This document shows positions 52,506 to 63,290 of a stretch of 64,000 nt of DNA, piece after piece. The translations under genes were made by a program, and so were the position numbers. The notes beneath the pieces were generated by a model. The model was not told the origin of the DNA. It made no database searches and worked only from the letters and a program-made list of their open reading frames with translations. Source of the stretch: Clusia tigrina (taxonomy: Eukaryota; Arthropoda; Insecta; Diptera; Clusiidae); NCBI GenBank assembly GCA_920105625.2, contig OV050032.1:95898542-95962541 (forward strand). The letters run 5' to 3'. Position 1 is the first letter of the stretch. Each line of letters opens with the position of its first letter.

Positions 52506-55250
52506 GGTACGTCCTACACCTATCAAAGTTTGCAACATACAAATGCTTGTAACTTTTTACTGGAGCGTCATAAAACCTTGAAATTTTGTAACAATAAAGT
52601 ACTCGAGCATATTGTCAATTTAAGTTATCGCTCAAAGCTATGCTACCCTAGATTCCCAAATCAAACACTGATAAAACTTCAAACGCCCCTAACTTCTATA
52701 CGGTACGTCCTACACCTATCAAAGTTTGCAACATACAAATGCTTGTAACTTTTCACTGGAGCGTCATAAAACCTTGAAATTTTGTAACAATAAAGTACTC
52801 GAGCATCTTGTCAATTTAAGTTATCGCTCAAAGCTATGCTACCCTAGAGTCCCAAATCAAACACTGATAAAACTTCAAATGGCCCTAACTTCTTTACGGT
52901 ACATCCTACACCTATCAAAGTTTGCAACATTCAAATGCTTGTAACTTTTTACTGGAGCGTCATAAAACCTTGAAATTGTGTAACAATGAAGTACTCGAGC
53001 CTCTTGTCAATTTAAGCCATCGCTCAAAGCTATGCTACCGTTGAGTCCTAAATCAAACACTGATAAAACTTCAAATGGCCCTAACTTCTTTACGGTACGT
53101 CCTACACCTATCAAAGTTGGCAACATTCAAATGCTTGTAACTTTTTACTGGAGCGTCATAAAACCTTGAAATTTTGTAACAATTAAGTACTCGAGCCTCT
53201 TGTCAATTTAAGCCATCGCTCAAAGCTATGCTACCCTAGAGTCCCAAATCAAACACTGATAAAACTTCAAATGGCCCTAACTTCTATACGGTACGTCCTA
53301 AACCTATCAAAGTTTGCAACATACAAATGCATGTAACTTTTTACTGGAGCGTCATAAAACCTTGAAATTTTGTAACAATAAAGTGCTCGAGCCTCTTGTC
53401 AATTTAAGCTATCGCTCAAAGCTATGCTACCCTAGAGTCCCAAATCAAACACTGATAAAACTTCAAACGCCCCTAACTTCTGTACGGTACGTCCTACACC
53501 TATCAAAGTTGGCAACATACAAATGCTTGTAACTTTTTACTGGTGCGTCATAAAACCTTGAAATTTTGTAACAATAAAGTACTCGAGCATATTGTCAATT
53601 TAAGTTATCGCTCAAAGCTATGCTACCCTAGAGTCCCAAATCAAACACTGATAAAACTTCAAACGCCCCTAACTTCGTTACGGTACGTCCTACACCTATC
53701 AAAGTTGGCATCATTCAAATGCTTGTAACTTTTTACTGGAGCGTCATAAAACCTTGAAATTTTGTAACAATGAAGTACTCGAGCCTCTTGTCAATTTAAG
53801 CCATCGCTCAAAGCTATGCTACCCTAGAGTCCCAAATCAAACACTGATAAAACTTCAAATGGCTCTAACTTCTATACGGTACGTCCTACACCTATCAAAG
53901 TTTGCAACATACAAATGCTTGTAACTTTTTACTGGAGCGTCATAAAACCTTGAAATTTTGTAACAATAAAGTATTCGAGCCTCTTGTCAATTTAGGCCAT
54001 CGCTCAAAGCTATGCTACCCTTGAGTCCCAAATCAAGCACTGATAAAACTTCAAACGCCCCTAACTTCTATGCGGTTCGTCCTACACCTATCAAAGTTGG
54101 CAACATTCAAATGCTTGTTACTTTTTACTGGAGCGTCATAAAACCTTGAAATTTTGTAAAAATAAAGTACTCGAGCCTCTTGTCAATTTAAGCCATCGCT
54201 CAAAGCTATGCTACCCTTGAGTCCCAAACCAAACACTGATAAAACTTCAAATTGCCCTAACTTCTTTACGGTACGTCCTACACCTATCAAAGTTTGCACA
54301 TATTCAAATGCTTGTAACTTTTTACTGGAGCATCATAAAACCTTGAAATTTTGTAACAATGAAGTACTCGAGCCTCTTGAAAATTTTAGCCATCGCTCAA
54401 AGCTATGCTACCCTTGAGTCCCAAATCAAACACTGATAAAACTTCAAATGGCCCTAACTTCTTTACGGTACGTCCTACACCTATCAAAGTTTGCAACATA
54501 CAAATGCTTGTAACTTTTAACTGGAGCGTCATAAAACCTTGAAATTTTGTAACAATAAAGTACTCGAGCATATTGTCAATTTAAGTTATCGCTCAAAGCT
54601 ATGCTACCCTAGATTCCCAAATCAAACACTGATAAAACTTCAAACGCCCCTAACTTCTATACGGTACGTCCTACACCTATCAAAGTTTGCAACATACAAA
54701 TGCTTGTAACTTTTCACTGGAGCGTCATAAAACCTTGAAATTTTGTAACAATAAAGTACTCGAGCATCTTGTCAATTTAAGTTATCGCTCAAAGCTATGC
54801 TACCCTAGAGTCCCAAATCAAACACTGATAAAACTTCAAATGGCCCTAACTTCTTTACGGTACATCCTACACCTATCAAAGTTTGCAACATTCAAATGCT
54901 TGTAACTTTTTACTGGAGCGTCATAAAACCTTGAAATTGTGTAACAATGAAGTACTCGAGCCTCTTGTCAATTTAAGCCATCGCTCAAAGCTATGCTACC
55001 GTTGAGTCCTAAATCAAACACTGATAAAACTTCAAATGGCCCTAACTTCTTTACGGTACGTCCTACACCTATCAAAGTTGGCAACATTCAAATGCTTGTA
55101 ACTTTTTACTGGAGCGTCCTAAAACCTTGAAATTTTGTAACAATTAAGTACTCGAGCCTCTTGTCAATTTAAGCCATCGCTCAAAGCTATGCTACCCTTG
55201 AGTCCCAAATCAAACACTGATAAAACTTCAAATGGCCCTAACTTCTTTAC
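52506..55250. repeat. 14-monomer HOR (2745 bp), copy 1
   Basis: Marks in order include GAGCATATTG with CCCTAGATTCCC, ACTTTTCACTGG (52702), GAAATTGTGTAAC with CTACCGTTGAG, AACAATTAAG, AATGCATG with AGTGCTCGAG, ACTGGTGCGTC with AACTTCGTTACGG, GTTGGCATCATTC, AATCAAGCACTG, TATGCGGTTCG and GCACATATTC (a 197-bp monomer). All recur 2745 bp to the right. The last four monomers (54467-55250) are a second set of the first four monomer types. Confidence 0.87.
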
Positions 55251-56034
55251 GGTACGTCCTACACCTATCAAAGTTTGCAACATACAAATGCTTGTAACTT
55301 TTAACTGGAGCGTCATAAAACCTTGAAATTTTGTAACAATAAAGTACTCGAGCATATTGTCAATTTAAGTTATCGCTCAAAGCTATGCTACCCTAGATTC
55401 CCAAATCAAACACTGATAAAACTTCAAACGCCCCTAACTTCTATACGGTACGTCCTACACCTATCAAAGTTTGCAACATACAAATGCTTGTAACTTTTCA
55501 CTGGAGCGTCATAAAACCTTGAAATTTTGTAACAATAAAGTACTCGAGCATCTTGTCAATTTAAGTTATCGCTCAAAGCTATGCTACCCTAGAGTCCCAA
55601 ATCAAACACTGATAAAACTTCAAATGGCCCTAACTTCTTTACGGTACATCCTACACCTATCAAAGTTTGCAACATTCAAATGCTTGTAACTTTTTACTGG
55701 AGCGTCATAAAACCTTGAAATTGTGTAACAATGAAGTACTCGAGCCTCTTGTCAATTTAAGCCATCGCTCAAAGCTATGCTACCGTTGAGTCCTAAATCA
55801 AACACTGATAAAACTTCAAATGGCCCTAACTTCTTTACGGTACGTCCTACACCTATCAAAGTTGGCAACATTCAAATGCTTGTAACTTTTTACTGGAGCG
55901 TCCTAAAACCTTGAAATTTTGTAACAATTAAGTACTCGAGCCTCTTGTCAATTTAAGCCATCGCTCAAAGCTATGCTACCCTAGAGTCCCAAATCAAACA
56001 CTGATAAAACTTCAAATGGCCCTAACTTCTATAC
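54467..56034. repeat. Tandem duplication of a four-monomer unit (784 bp) at the 14-mer join
   Basis: 54467-55250 and 55251-56034 repeat an ACTTTTAACTGG/GAGCATATTG/CCCTAGATTCCC monomer, an ACTTTTCACTGG monomer with GGTACATCC following, a GAAATTGTGTAAC/CTACCGTTGAG monomer and a CGTCCTAAAACC/AACAATTAAG monomer. The related set at 52506-53289 has ACTTTTTACTGG and CGTCATAAAACC instead, so the two copies here are closer to each other than to that one. Confidence 0.87.
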
Positions 56035-57211
56035 GGTACGTCCTAAACCTATCAAAGTTTGCAACATACAAATGCATGTAACTTTTTACTGGAGCGTCAT
56101 AAAACCTTGAAATTTTGTAACAATAAAGTGCTCGAGCCTCTTGTCAATTTAAGTTATCGCTCAAAGCTATGCTACCCTAGAGTCCCAAATCAAACACTGA
56201 TAAAACTTCAAACGCCCCTAACTTCTGTACGGTACGTCCTACACCTATCAAAGTTGGCAACATACAAATGCTTGTAACTTTTTACTGGTGCGTCATAAAA
56301 CCTTGAAATTTTGTAACAATAAAGTACTCGAGCATATTGTCAATTTAAGTTATCGCTCAAAGCTATGCTACCCTAGAGTCCCAAATCAAACACTGATAAA
56401 ACTTCAAACGCCCCTAACTTCGTTACGGTACGTCCTACACCTATCAAAGTTGGCATCATTCAAATGCTTGTAACTTTTTACTGGAGCGTCATAAAACCTT
56501 GAAATTTTGTAACAATGAAGTACTCGAGCCTCTTGTCAATTTAAGCCATCGCTCAAAGCTATGCTACCCTAGAGTCCCAAATCAAACACTGATAAAACTT
56601 CAAATGGCTCTAACTTCTATACGGTACGTCCTACACCTATCAAAGTTTGCAACATACAAATGCTTGTAACTTTTTACTGGAGCGTCATAAAACCTTGAAA
56701 TTTTGTAACAATAAAGTATTCGAGCCTCTTGTCAATTTAGGCCATCGCTCAAAGCTATGCTACCCTTGAGTCCCAAATCAAGCACTGATAAAACTTCAAA
56801 CGCCCCTAACTTCTATGCGGTTCGTCCTACACCTATCAAAGTTGGCAACATTCAAATGCTTGTTACTTTTTACTGGAGCGTCATAAAACCTTGAAATTTT
56901 GTAAAAATAAAGTACTCGAGCCTCTTGTCAATTTAAGCCATCGCTCAAAGCTATGCTACCCTTGAGTCCCAAACCAAACACTGATAAAACTTCAAATTGC
57001 CCTAACTTCTTTACGGTACGTCCTACACCTATCAAAGTTTGCACATATTCAAATGCTTGTAACTTTTTACTGGAGCATCATAAAACCTTGAAATTTTGTA
57101 ACAATGAAGTACTCGAGCCTCTTGAAAATTTTAGCCAACGCTCAAAGCTATGCTACCCTTGAGTCCCAAATCAAACACTGATAAAATTTCAAACGCCCCT
57201 AACTTCTTTAC
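55251..57211. repeat. 14-monomer HOR, copy 2 (incomplete, ten monomers)
   Basis: This follows copy 1 at an offset of 2745 bp from AGTGCTCGAG (56035) through GCACATATTC (57015). Within that last monomer the match is lost near 57165, where GATAAAATTTCAAACGCC replaces copy 1's GATAAAACTTCAAATGGCC, and the array passes into the 1216-bp HOR territory. A private change is TTAGCCAACGC near 57131. Confidence 0.85.
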
Positions 57212-57799
57212 GGTACGTCCTACACCTATCAAAGTTTGCAACATACAAATGCTTGTAACTTTTTACTGGAGCGTCATAAAACCTTGAAATTTTGTAACAA
57301 TAAAGTACTCGAGCCTCTTGTCAATTTAGGCCGTCGCTCAACGCTATGCTACCCTTGAGTCCCAAATCAAACACTGATAAAACTTCAAACGCCCCTAACT
57401 TCTTTACGGTACGTCCTACACCTATTAAAGTTGGCAACATTCAAATGCTTGTAACTTTTTACTGGAGCGTCATAAAACCTTGAAATTTTGTAACAATAAA
57501 GTACTCGAGCCTCTTGTCAATTTAAGCTATCGCTCAAAACTATGCTACCATAGAGTCCCAACTCAAACACTGATAAAACTTCAAACGCCCTTAACTTCTT
57601 TACGGTACGTCCTACAACTATCAAAGTTTGCAACATACAAATGCTTGTAACTTTTTACTGGAGTGTCATAAAACCTTGAAATTTTGTAACAATAAAGTAC
57701 TCGAGCCTCTTGTCAATTTAAGCTATCGCTCAAAGCTATGCTACCCTTGAGTCCCAAATCAAACACTGATAAAATTTCAAACGCCCCTAACTTCTTTAC
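57212..57799. repeat. Three monomers leading into the 1216-bp HOR
   Basis: Monomers at 57212, 57408 and 57604 correspond to the first three positions of the 1216-bp HOR (GGCCGTCGCTCAACGC, a TTGGC monomer, then CCTACAACTATC), but the first lacks the 39-bp internal duplication. It therefore looks like an unduplicated relative. Private changes are CCTATTAAAG and CTACCATAGAG. Confidence 0.78.
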
Positions 57800-59015
57800 G
57801 GTACGTCCTACACCTATCAAAGTTTGCAACATACAAATGCTTGTAACTTTTTACTGGAGCGTCATAAAACCTTGAAATTTTGTAACAATAAAGTACTCGA
57901 GCCTCTTGTCAATTTAGGCCATAACAACAAAGTACTCGAGCCTCTTGTCAATTTAGGCCATCGCTCAACGCTATGCTACCCTTGAGTCCCAAATCAAACA
58001 CTGATAAAACTTCAAACGCCTCTAACTTCTTTACGGTACGTCCTACACCTATCAAAGTTGGCAACATTCAAATGCTTGTAACTTTTTACTGGAGCGCCAT
58101 AAAACCTTGAAATTTTGTAACAATAAAGTACTCGAGCCTCTTGTCAATTTAAGCTATCGCTCAAAACTATGCTACCCTAGAGTCCCAACTCAAACACTGA
58201 TAAAACTTCAAACGCCCCTAACTTCTTTACGGTACGTCCTACAACTATCAAAGTTTGCAACATACAAATGCTTGTAACTTTTTACTGGAGCTTCATAAAA
58301 CCTTGAAATTTTGTAACAATAAGGTACTCGAGCCTCTTGTCAATTTAAGCTATCGCTCAAAGCTATGCTACCCTTGAGTCCCAAATCAAACACTGATAAA
58401 ACTTCAAACGCCCCTAACTTCTTTACGGTACGTCCTACACCTATCAAAGTTTGCAACATAAAAATGCTTGTAACTTTTTACTGGAGCGTCATAAAACCTT
58501 GAAATTTTGTAAAAATAAAGTACTCGAGCCTCTTGTCAATTTAAGCCATCGCTCAAAACTATGCTACCCTTGAGTCCCAAACCAAACACTGATAAAACTT
58601 CAAATTGCCCGAACTTCTTTACGGTACGTCCTACACCTATCAAAGTTTGCAAACATTCAAATGCCTGTAACTTTTTACTGGAGCGTCATAAAAACTTGAA
58701 ATTTTGTAACAATGAAGTACTCGAGCCTCTTGCCAATTTAAGCCATCGCTCAAAGCCATGCTACCCTTGAGTCCCAAATCAAAAACTGATAAAACTTCAA
58801 ACGCCCCTAACTTCTTTACGGTTCGTCCTACACCTATCAAAGTTGGCAACATTCAAATGCTTGTTACTTTTTACTGGAGCGTCATAAAACCTTGAAATTT
58901 TGTAACAATAAAGTACTCGAGCCTCTTGTCAATTTAAGCTATCGCTCAAAGCTATGCTACCCTTGAGTCCCAAATCAAACACTGATAAAATTTCAAACGC
59001 CCCTAACTTCTTTAC
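57800..59015. repeat. 1216-bp HOR, unit 1 (six monomers)
   Basis: The monomers are a 235-bp monomer with the 39-bp duplication, then GGAGCGCCAT/CCCAACTCAAAC, ACAACTATC, ACATAAAAATG/GTAAAAATAAAG, GCAAACATTC (197 bp) and GGTTCGTCC/CTTGTTAC. Sizes sum to 1216 bp. The last monomer type alternates between units, with TTTTTACCGG in units 2 and 5 and GGTTCGTCC in units 1 and 4. Confidence 0.9.
57922..57960. repeat. 39-bp internal duplication, copy 1
   Basis: Monomer positions 84-122 (starting TAACAATAAAG) are present at 57883-57921 and repeated at 57922-57960, making the monomer 235 bp. The second copy reads TAACAACAAAG, a T to C change at position 90 that all six duplications share. Confidence 0.93.
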
Positions 59016-60231
59016 GGTACGTCCTACACCTATCAAAGTTTGCAACATACAAATGCTTGTAACTTTTTACTGGAGCGTCATAAAACCTTGAAATTTTGTA
59101 ACAATAAAGTACTCGAGCCTCTTGTCAATTTAAGCCATAACAACAAAGTACTCGAGCCTCTTGTCAATTTAGGTCATCGCTCAACGCTATGCTACCCTTG
59201 AGTCCCAAATCAAACACTGATAAAACTTCAAACGCCCCTAACTTCTTTATGGTACGTCCTACACCTATCAAAGTTGGCAACATTCAAATGCTTGTAACTT
59301 TTTACTGGAGCGCCATAAAACCTTGAAATTTTGTAACAATAAAGTACTCGAGCCTCTTGTCAATTTAAGCTATCGCTCAAAACTATGCTACCCTAGAGTC
59401 CCAACACAAACACTGATAAAACTTCAAACGCCCCTAACTTCTTTACGGTACGTCCTACAACTATCAAAGTTTGCAACATACAAATGCTTGTAACTTTTTA
59501 CTGGAGCGTCATAAAACCTTGAAATTTTGTAACAATAAAGTACTCGAGCCTCTTGTCAATTTAAGCTATCGCTCAAAGCTATGCTACCCTTGAGTCCCAA
59601 ATCAAACACTGATAAAACTTCAAAGGCCCCTAACTTCTTTACGGTACGTCCTACACCTATCAAAGTTTGCAACATAAAAATGCTTGTAACTTTTTACTGG
59701 AGCGTCATAAAACCTTGAAATTTTGTAAAAATAAAGTACTCGAGCCTCTTGTCAATTTAAGCCATCGCTCAAAACTATGCTACCCTTGAGTCCCAAACCA
59801 AACACTGATAAAACTTCAAATTGCCCTAACTTCTTTACGGTACGTCCTACACCTATCAAAGTTTGCAAACATTCAAATGCTTGTAACTTTTTACTGGAGC
59901 GTCATAAAAACTTGAAATTTTGTAACAATGAAGTACTCGAGCCTCTTGCCAATTTAAGCCATCGCTCAAAGCCATGCTACCCTTGAGTCCCAAATCAAAA
60001 ACTGATAAAACTTCAAACGCCCCTAACTTCTTTACGGTACGTCCTACACCTATCAAAGTTTGCAAAATACAAATGCTTGTATCTTTTTACCGGAGCGTCT
60101 TAAAACCTTGAAATTTTGTAACAATGAAGTACTCGAGCCTCTTGAAAATTTTAGCCATCGCTCAAAGCTATGCTACCCTAGAGTCCCAAATCAAACACTG
60201 ATAAAATTTCAAACGCCCCTAACTTCTTTAC
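59016..60231. repeat. 1216-bp HOR, unit 2 (six monomers)
   Basis: This has the same six-part order and the same length as unit 1. It ends with the GCAAAATAC/TTTTTACCGG monomer (60036), matching unit 5 at an offset of 3059 bp. Private marks are TTTAGGTCATCGC and CCCAACACAAAC. Confidence 0.9.
59138..59176. repeat. 39-bp internal duplication, copy 2
   Basis: This has the same breakpoints and the same TAACAACAAAG start as the others. The first half ends TTTAAGCCA and the second TTTAGGTCA, a combination private to this copy. Confidence 0.93.
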
Positions 60232-61054
60232 GGTACGTCCTACACCTATCAAAGTTTGCAACATACAAATGCTTGTAACTTTTTACTGGAGCGTCATAAA
60301 ACCTTGAAATTTTGTAACAATAAAGTACTCGAGCCTCTTGTCAATTTAGGCCATAACAACAAAGTACTCGAGCCTCTTGTCAATTTAAGCCATCGCTCAA
60401 CGCTATGCTACCCTTGAGTCCCAAATCAAACACTGATAAAACTTCAAACGCCCCTAACTTCTTTACGGTACGTCCTACACCTATCAAAGTTGGCAACATT
60501 CAAATGCTTGTAACTTTTTACTGGAGCGCCATGAAACCTTGAAATTTTGTAACAATAAAGTACTCGAGCCTCTTGTCAATTTAAGCTATCGCTCAAAACT
60601 ATGCTACCCTAGAGTCCCAACTCAAACACTGATAAAACTTCAAACGCCCCTAACTTCTTTACGGTACGTCCTACAACTATCAAAGTTTGCAACATACAAA
60701 TGCTTGTAACTTTTTACTGGAGCGTCATAAAACCTTGAAATTTTGTAACAATAAAGTACTCGAGCCTCTTGTCAATTTAAGCTATCGCTCAAAGCTATGC
60801 TACCCTTGAGTCCCAAATCAAACACTGAGAAAACTTCAAACGCCCCTAACTTCTTTACGGTACGTCCTACACCTATCAAAGTTTGCAACATAAAAATGCT
60901 TGTAACTTTTTACTGGAGCGTCATAAAACCTTGAAATTTTGTAACAATAAAGTACTCGAGCCTCTTGTCAATTTAAGCTATCGCTCAAAGCTATGCTACC
61001 CTTGAGTCCCAAATCAAACACTGATAAAATTTCAAACGCCCCTAACTTCTTTAC
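60232..61054. repeat. 1216-bp HOR, unit 3 (shortened to four monomers, 823 bp)
   Basis: This contains the 235-bp monomer, GGAGCGCCATGAAACC, ACAACTATC and an ACATAAAAATG monomer. It then goes straight to the next 235-bp monomer, so the GCAAACATTC monomer and the one after it are missing. The CACTGAGAAAAC change (60825-60836) is shared only with the final unit (63884-63895). Confidence 0.9.
60354..60392. repeat. 39-bp internal duplication, copy 3
   Basis: This has the same breakpoints and TAACAACAAAG. The first half ends TTTAGGCCA and the second TTTAAGCCA, matching the copy at 63413. Confidence 0.93.
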
Positions 61055-62074
61055 GGTACGTCCTACACCTATCAAAGTTTGCAACATACAAATGCTTGTA
61101 ACTTTTTACTGGAGCGTCATAAAACCTTGAAATTTTGTAACAATAAAGTACTCGAGCCTCTTGTCAATTTAGGCCATAACAACAAAGTACTCGAGCCTCT
61201 TGTCAATTTAGGCCATCGCTCAACGCTATGCTACCCTTGAGTCCCAAATCAAACACTGATAAAACTTCAAACGCCTCTAACTTCTTTACGGTACGTCCTA
61301 CACCTATCAAAGTTGGCAACATTCAAATGCTTGTAACTTTTTACTGGAGCGCCATAAAACCTTGAAATTTTGTAACAATAAAGTACTCGAGCCTCTTGTC
61401 AATTTAAGCTATCGCTCAAAACTATGCTACCCTAGAGTCCCAACTCAAACACTGATAAAACTTCAAACGCCCCTAACTTCTTTACGGTACGTCCTACAAC
61501 TATCAAAGTTTGCAACATACAAATGCTTGTAACTTTTTACTGGAGCGTCATAAAACCTTGAAATTTTGTAACAATAAAGTACTCGAGCCTCTTGTCAATT
61601 TAAGCTATCGCTCAAAGCTATGCTACCCTTGAGTCCCAAACCAAACACTGATAAAACTTCAAATTGCCCGAACTTCTTTACGGTACGTCCTACACCTATC
61701 AAAGTTTGCAAACATTCAAATGCTTGTAACTTTTTACTGGAGCGTCATAAAAACTTGAAATTTTGTAACAATGAAGTACTCGAGCCTCTTGCCAATTTAA
61801 GCCATCGCTCAAAGCCATGCTACCCTTGAGTCCCAAATCAAAAACTGATAAAACTTCAAACGCCCCTAACTTCTTTACGGTTCGTCCTACACCTATCAAA
61901 GTTGGCAACATTCAAATGCTTGTTACTTTTTACTGGAGCGTCATAAAACCTTGAAATTTTGTAACAATAAAGTACTCGAGCCTCTTGTCAATTTAAGCTA
62001 TCGCTCAAAGCTATGCTACCCTTGAGTCCCAAATCAAACACTGATAAAATTTCAAACGCCCCTAACTTCTTTAC
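61055..62074. repeat. 1216-bp HOR, unit 4 (five monomers, 1020 bp)
   Basis: The order is the 235-bp monomer, GGAGCGCCAT, ACAACTATC, GCAAACATTC (197 bp) and GGTTCGTCC. The ACATAAAAATG monomer is missing. The ACAACTATC monomer runs directly into CCCAAACCAAAC and TTGCCCGAAC, the state seen at 58590-58616 in unit 1, so one monomer was lost by an in-register exchange. Confidence 0.9.
61177..61215. repeat. 39-bp internal duplication, copy 4
   Basis: This has the same breakpoints and TAACAACAAAG. Both halves end TTTAGGCCA, as at 57922. Confidence 0.93.
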
Positions 62075-63290
62075 GGTACGTCCTACACCTATCAAAGTTT
62101 GCTACATACAAATGCTTGTAACTTTTTACTGGAGCGTCATAAAACCTTGAAATTTTGTAACAATAAAGTACTCGAGCCTCTTGTCAATTTAAGCCATAAC
62201 AACAAAGTACTCGAGCCTCTTGTCAATTTAGGCCATCGCTCAACGCTATGCTACCCTTGAGTCCCAAATCAAACACTGATAAAACTTCAAACGCCCCTAA
62301 CTTCTTTACGGTACGTCCTACACCTATCAAAGTTGGCAACATTCAAATGCTTGTAACTTTTTACTGGAGCGCCATAAAACCTTGAAATTTTGTAACAATA
62401 AAGTACTCGAGCCTCTTGTCAATTTAAGCTATCGCTCAAAACTATGCTACCCTAGAGTCCCAACTCAAACACTGATAAAACTTCAAACGCCCCTAACTTC
62501 TTTACGGTACGTCCTACAACTATCAAAGTTTGCAACATACAAATGCTTGTAACTTTTTACTGGAGCGTCATAAAACCTTGAAATTTTGTAACAATAAAGT
62601 ACTCGAGCCTCTTGTCAATTTAAGCTATCGCTCAAAGCTATGCTACCCTTGAGTCCCAAATCAAACACTGATAAAACTTCAAACGCCCCTAACTTCTTTA
62701 CGGTACGTCCTACACCTATCAAAGTTTGCAACATAAAAATTCTTGTAACTTTTTACTGGAGCGTCATAAAACCTTGAAATTTTGTAAAAATAAAGTACTG
62801 GAGCCTCTTGTCAATTTAAGCCATCGCTCAAAACTATGCTACCCTTGAGTCCCAAACCAAACACTGATAAAACTTCAAATTGCCCTAACTTCTTTACGGT
62901 ACGTCCTACACCTATCAAAGTTTGCAAACATTCAAATGCTTGTAACTTTTTACTGGAGCGTCATAAAAACTTGAAATTTTGTAACAATGAAGTACTCGAG
63001 CATCTTGCCAATTTAAGCCATCGCTCAAAGCCATGCTACCCTTGAGTCCCAAATCAAAAACTGATAAAACTTCAAACGCCCCTAACTTCTTTACGGTACG
63101 TCCTACACCTATCAAAGTTTGCAAAATACAAATGCTTGTATCTTTTTACCGGAGCGTCTTAGAACCTTGAAATTTTGTAACAATGAAGTACTCGAGCCTC
63201 TTGAAAATTTTAGCCATCGCTCAAAGCTATGCTACCCTAGAGTCCCAAATCAATCACTGATAAAATTTCAAACGCCCCTAACTTCTTTAC
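62075..63290. repeat. 1216-bp HOR, unit 5 (six monomers)
   Basis: This is a full-length unit matching unit 2 at an offset of 3059 bp, including the closing GCAAAATAC/TTTTTACCGG monomer (63095). Private changes are AAAATTCTTG, AGTACTGGAG (which destroys the XhoI site) and CAATCACTG. Confidence 0.9.
62197..62235. repeat. 39-bp internal duplication, copy 5
   Basis: This has the same breakpoints and TAACAACAAAG. The first half ends TTTAAGCCA and the second TTTAGGCCA, close to the copy at 59138. Confidence 0.93.
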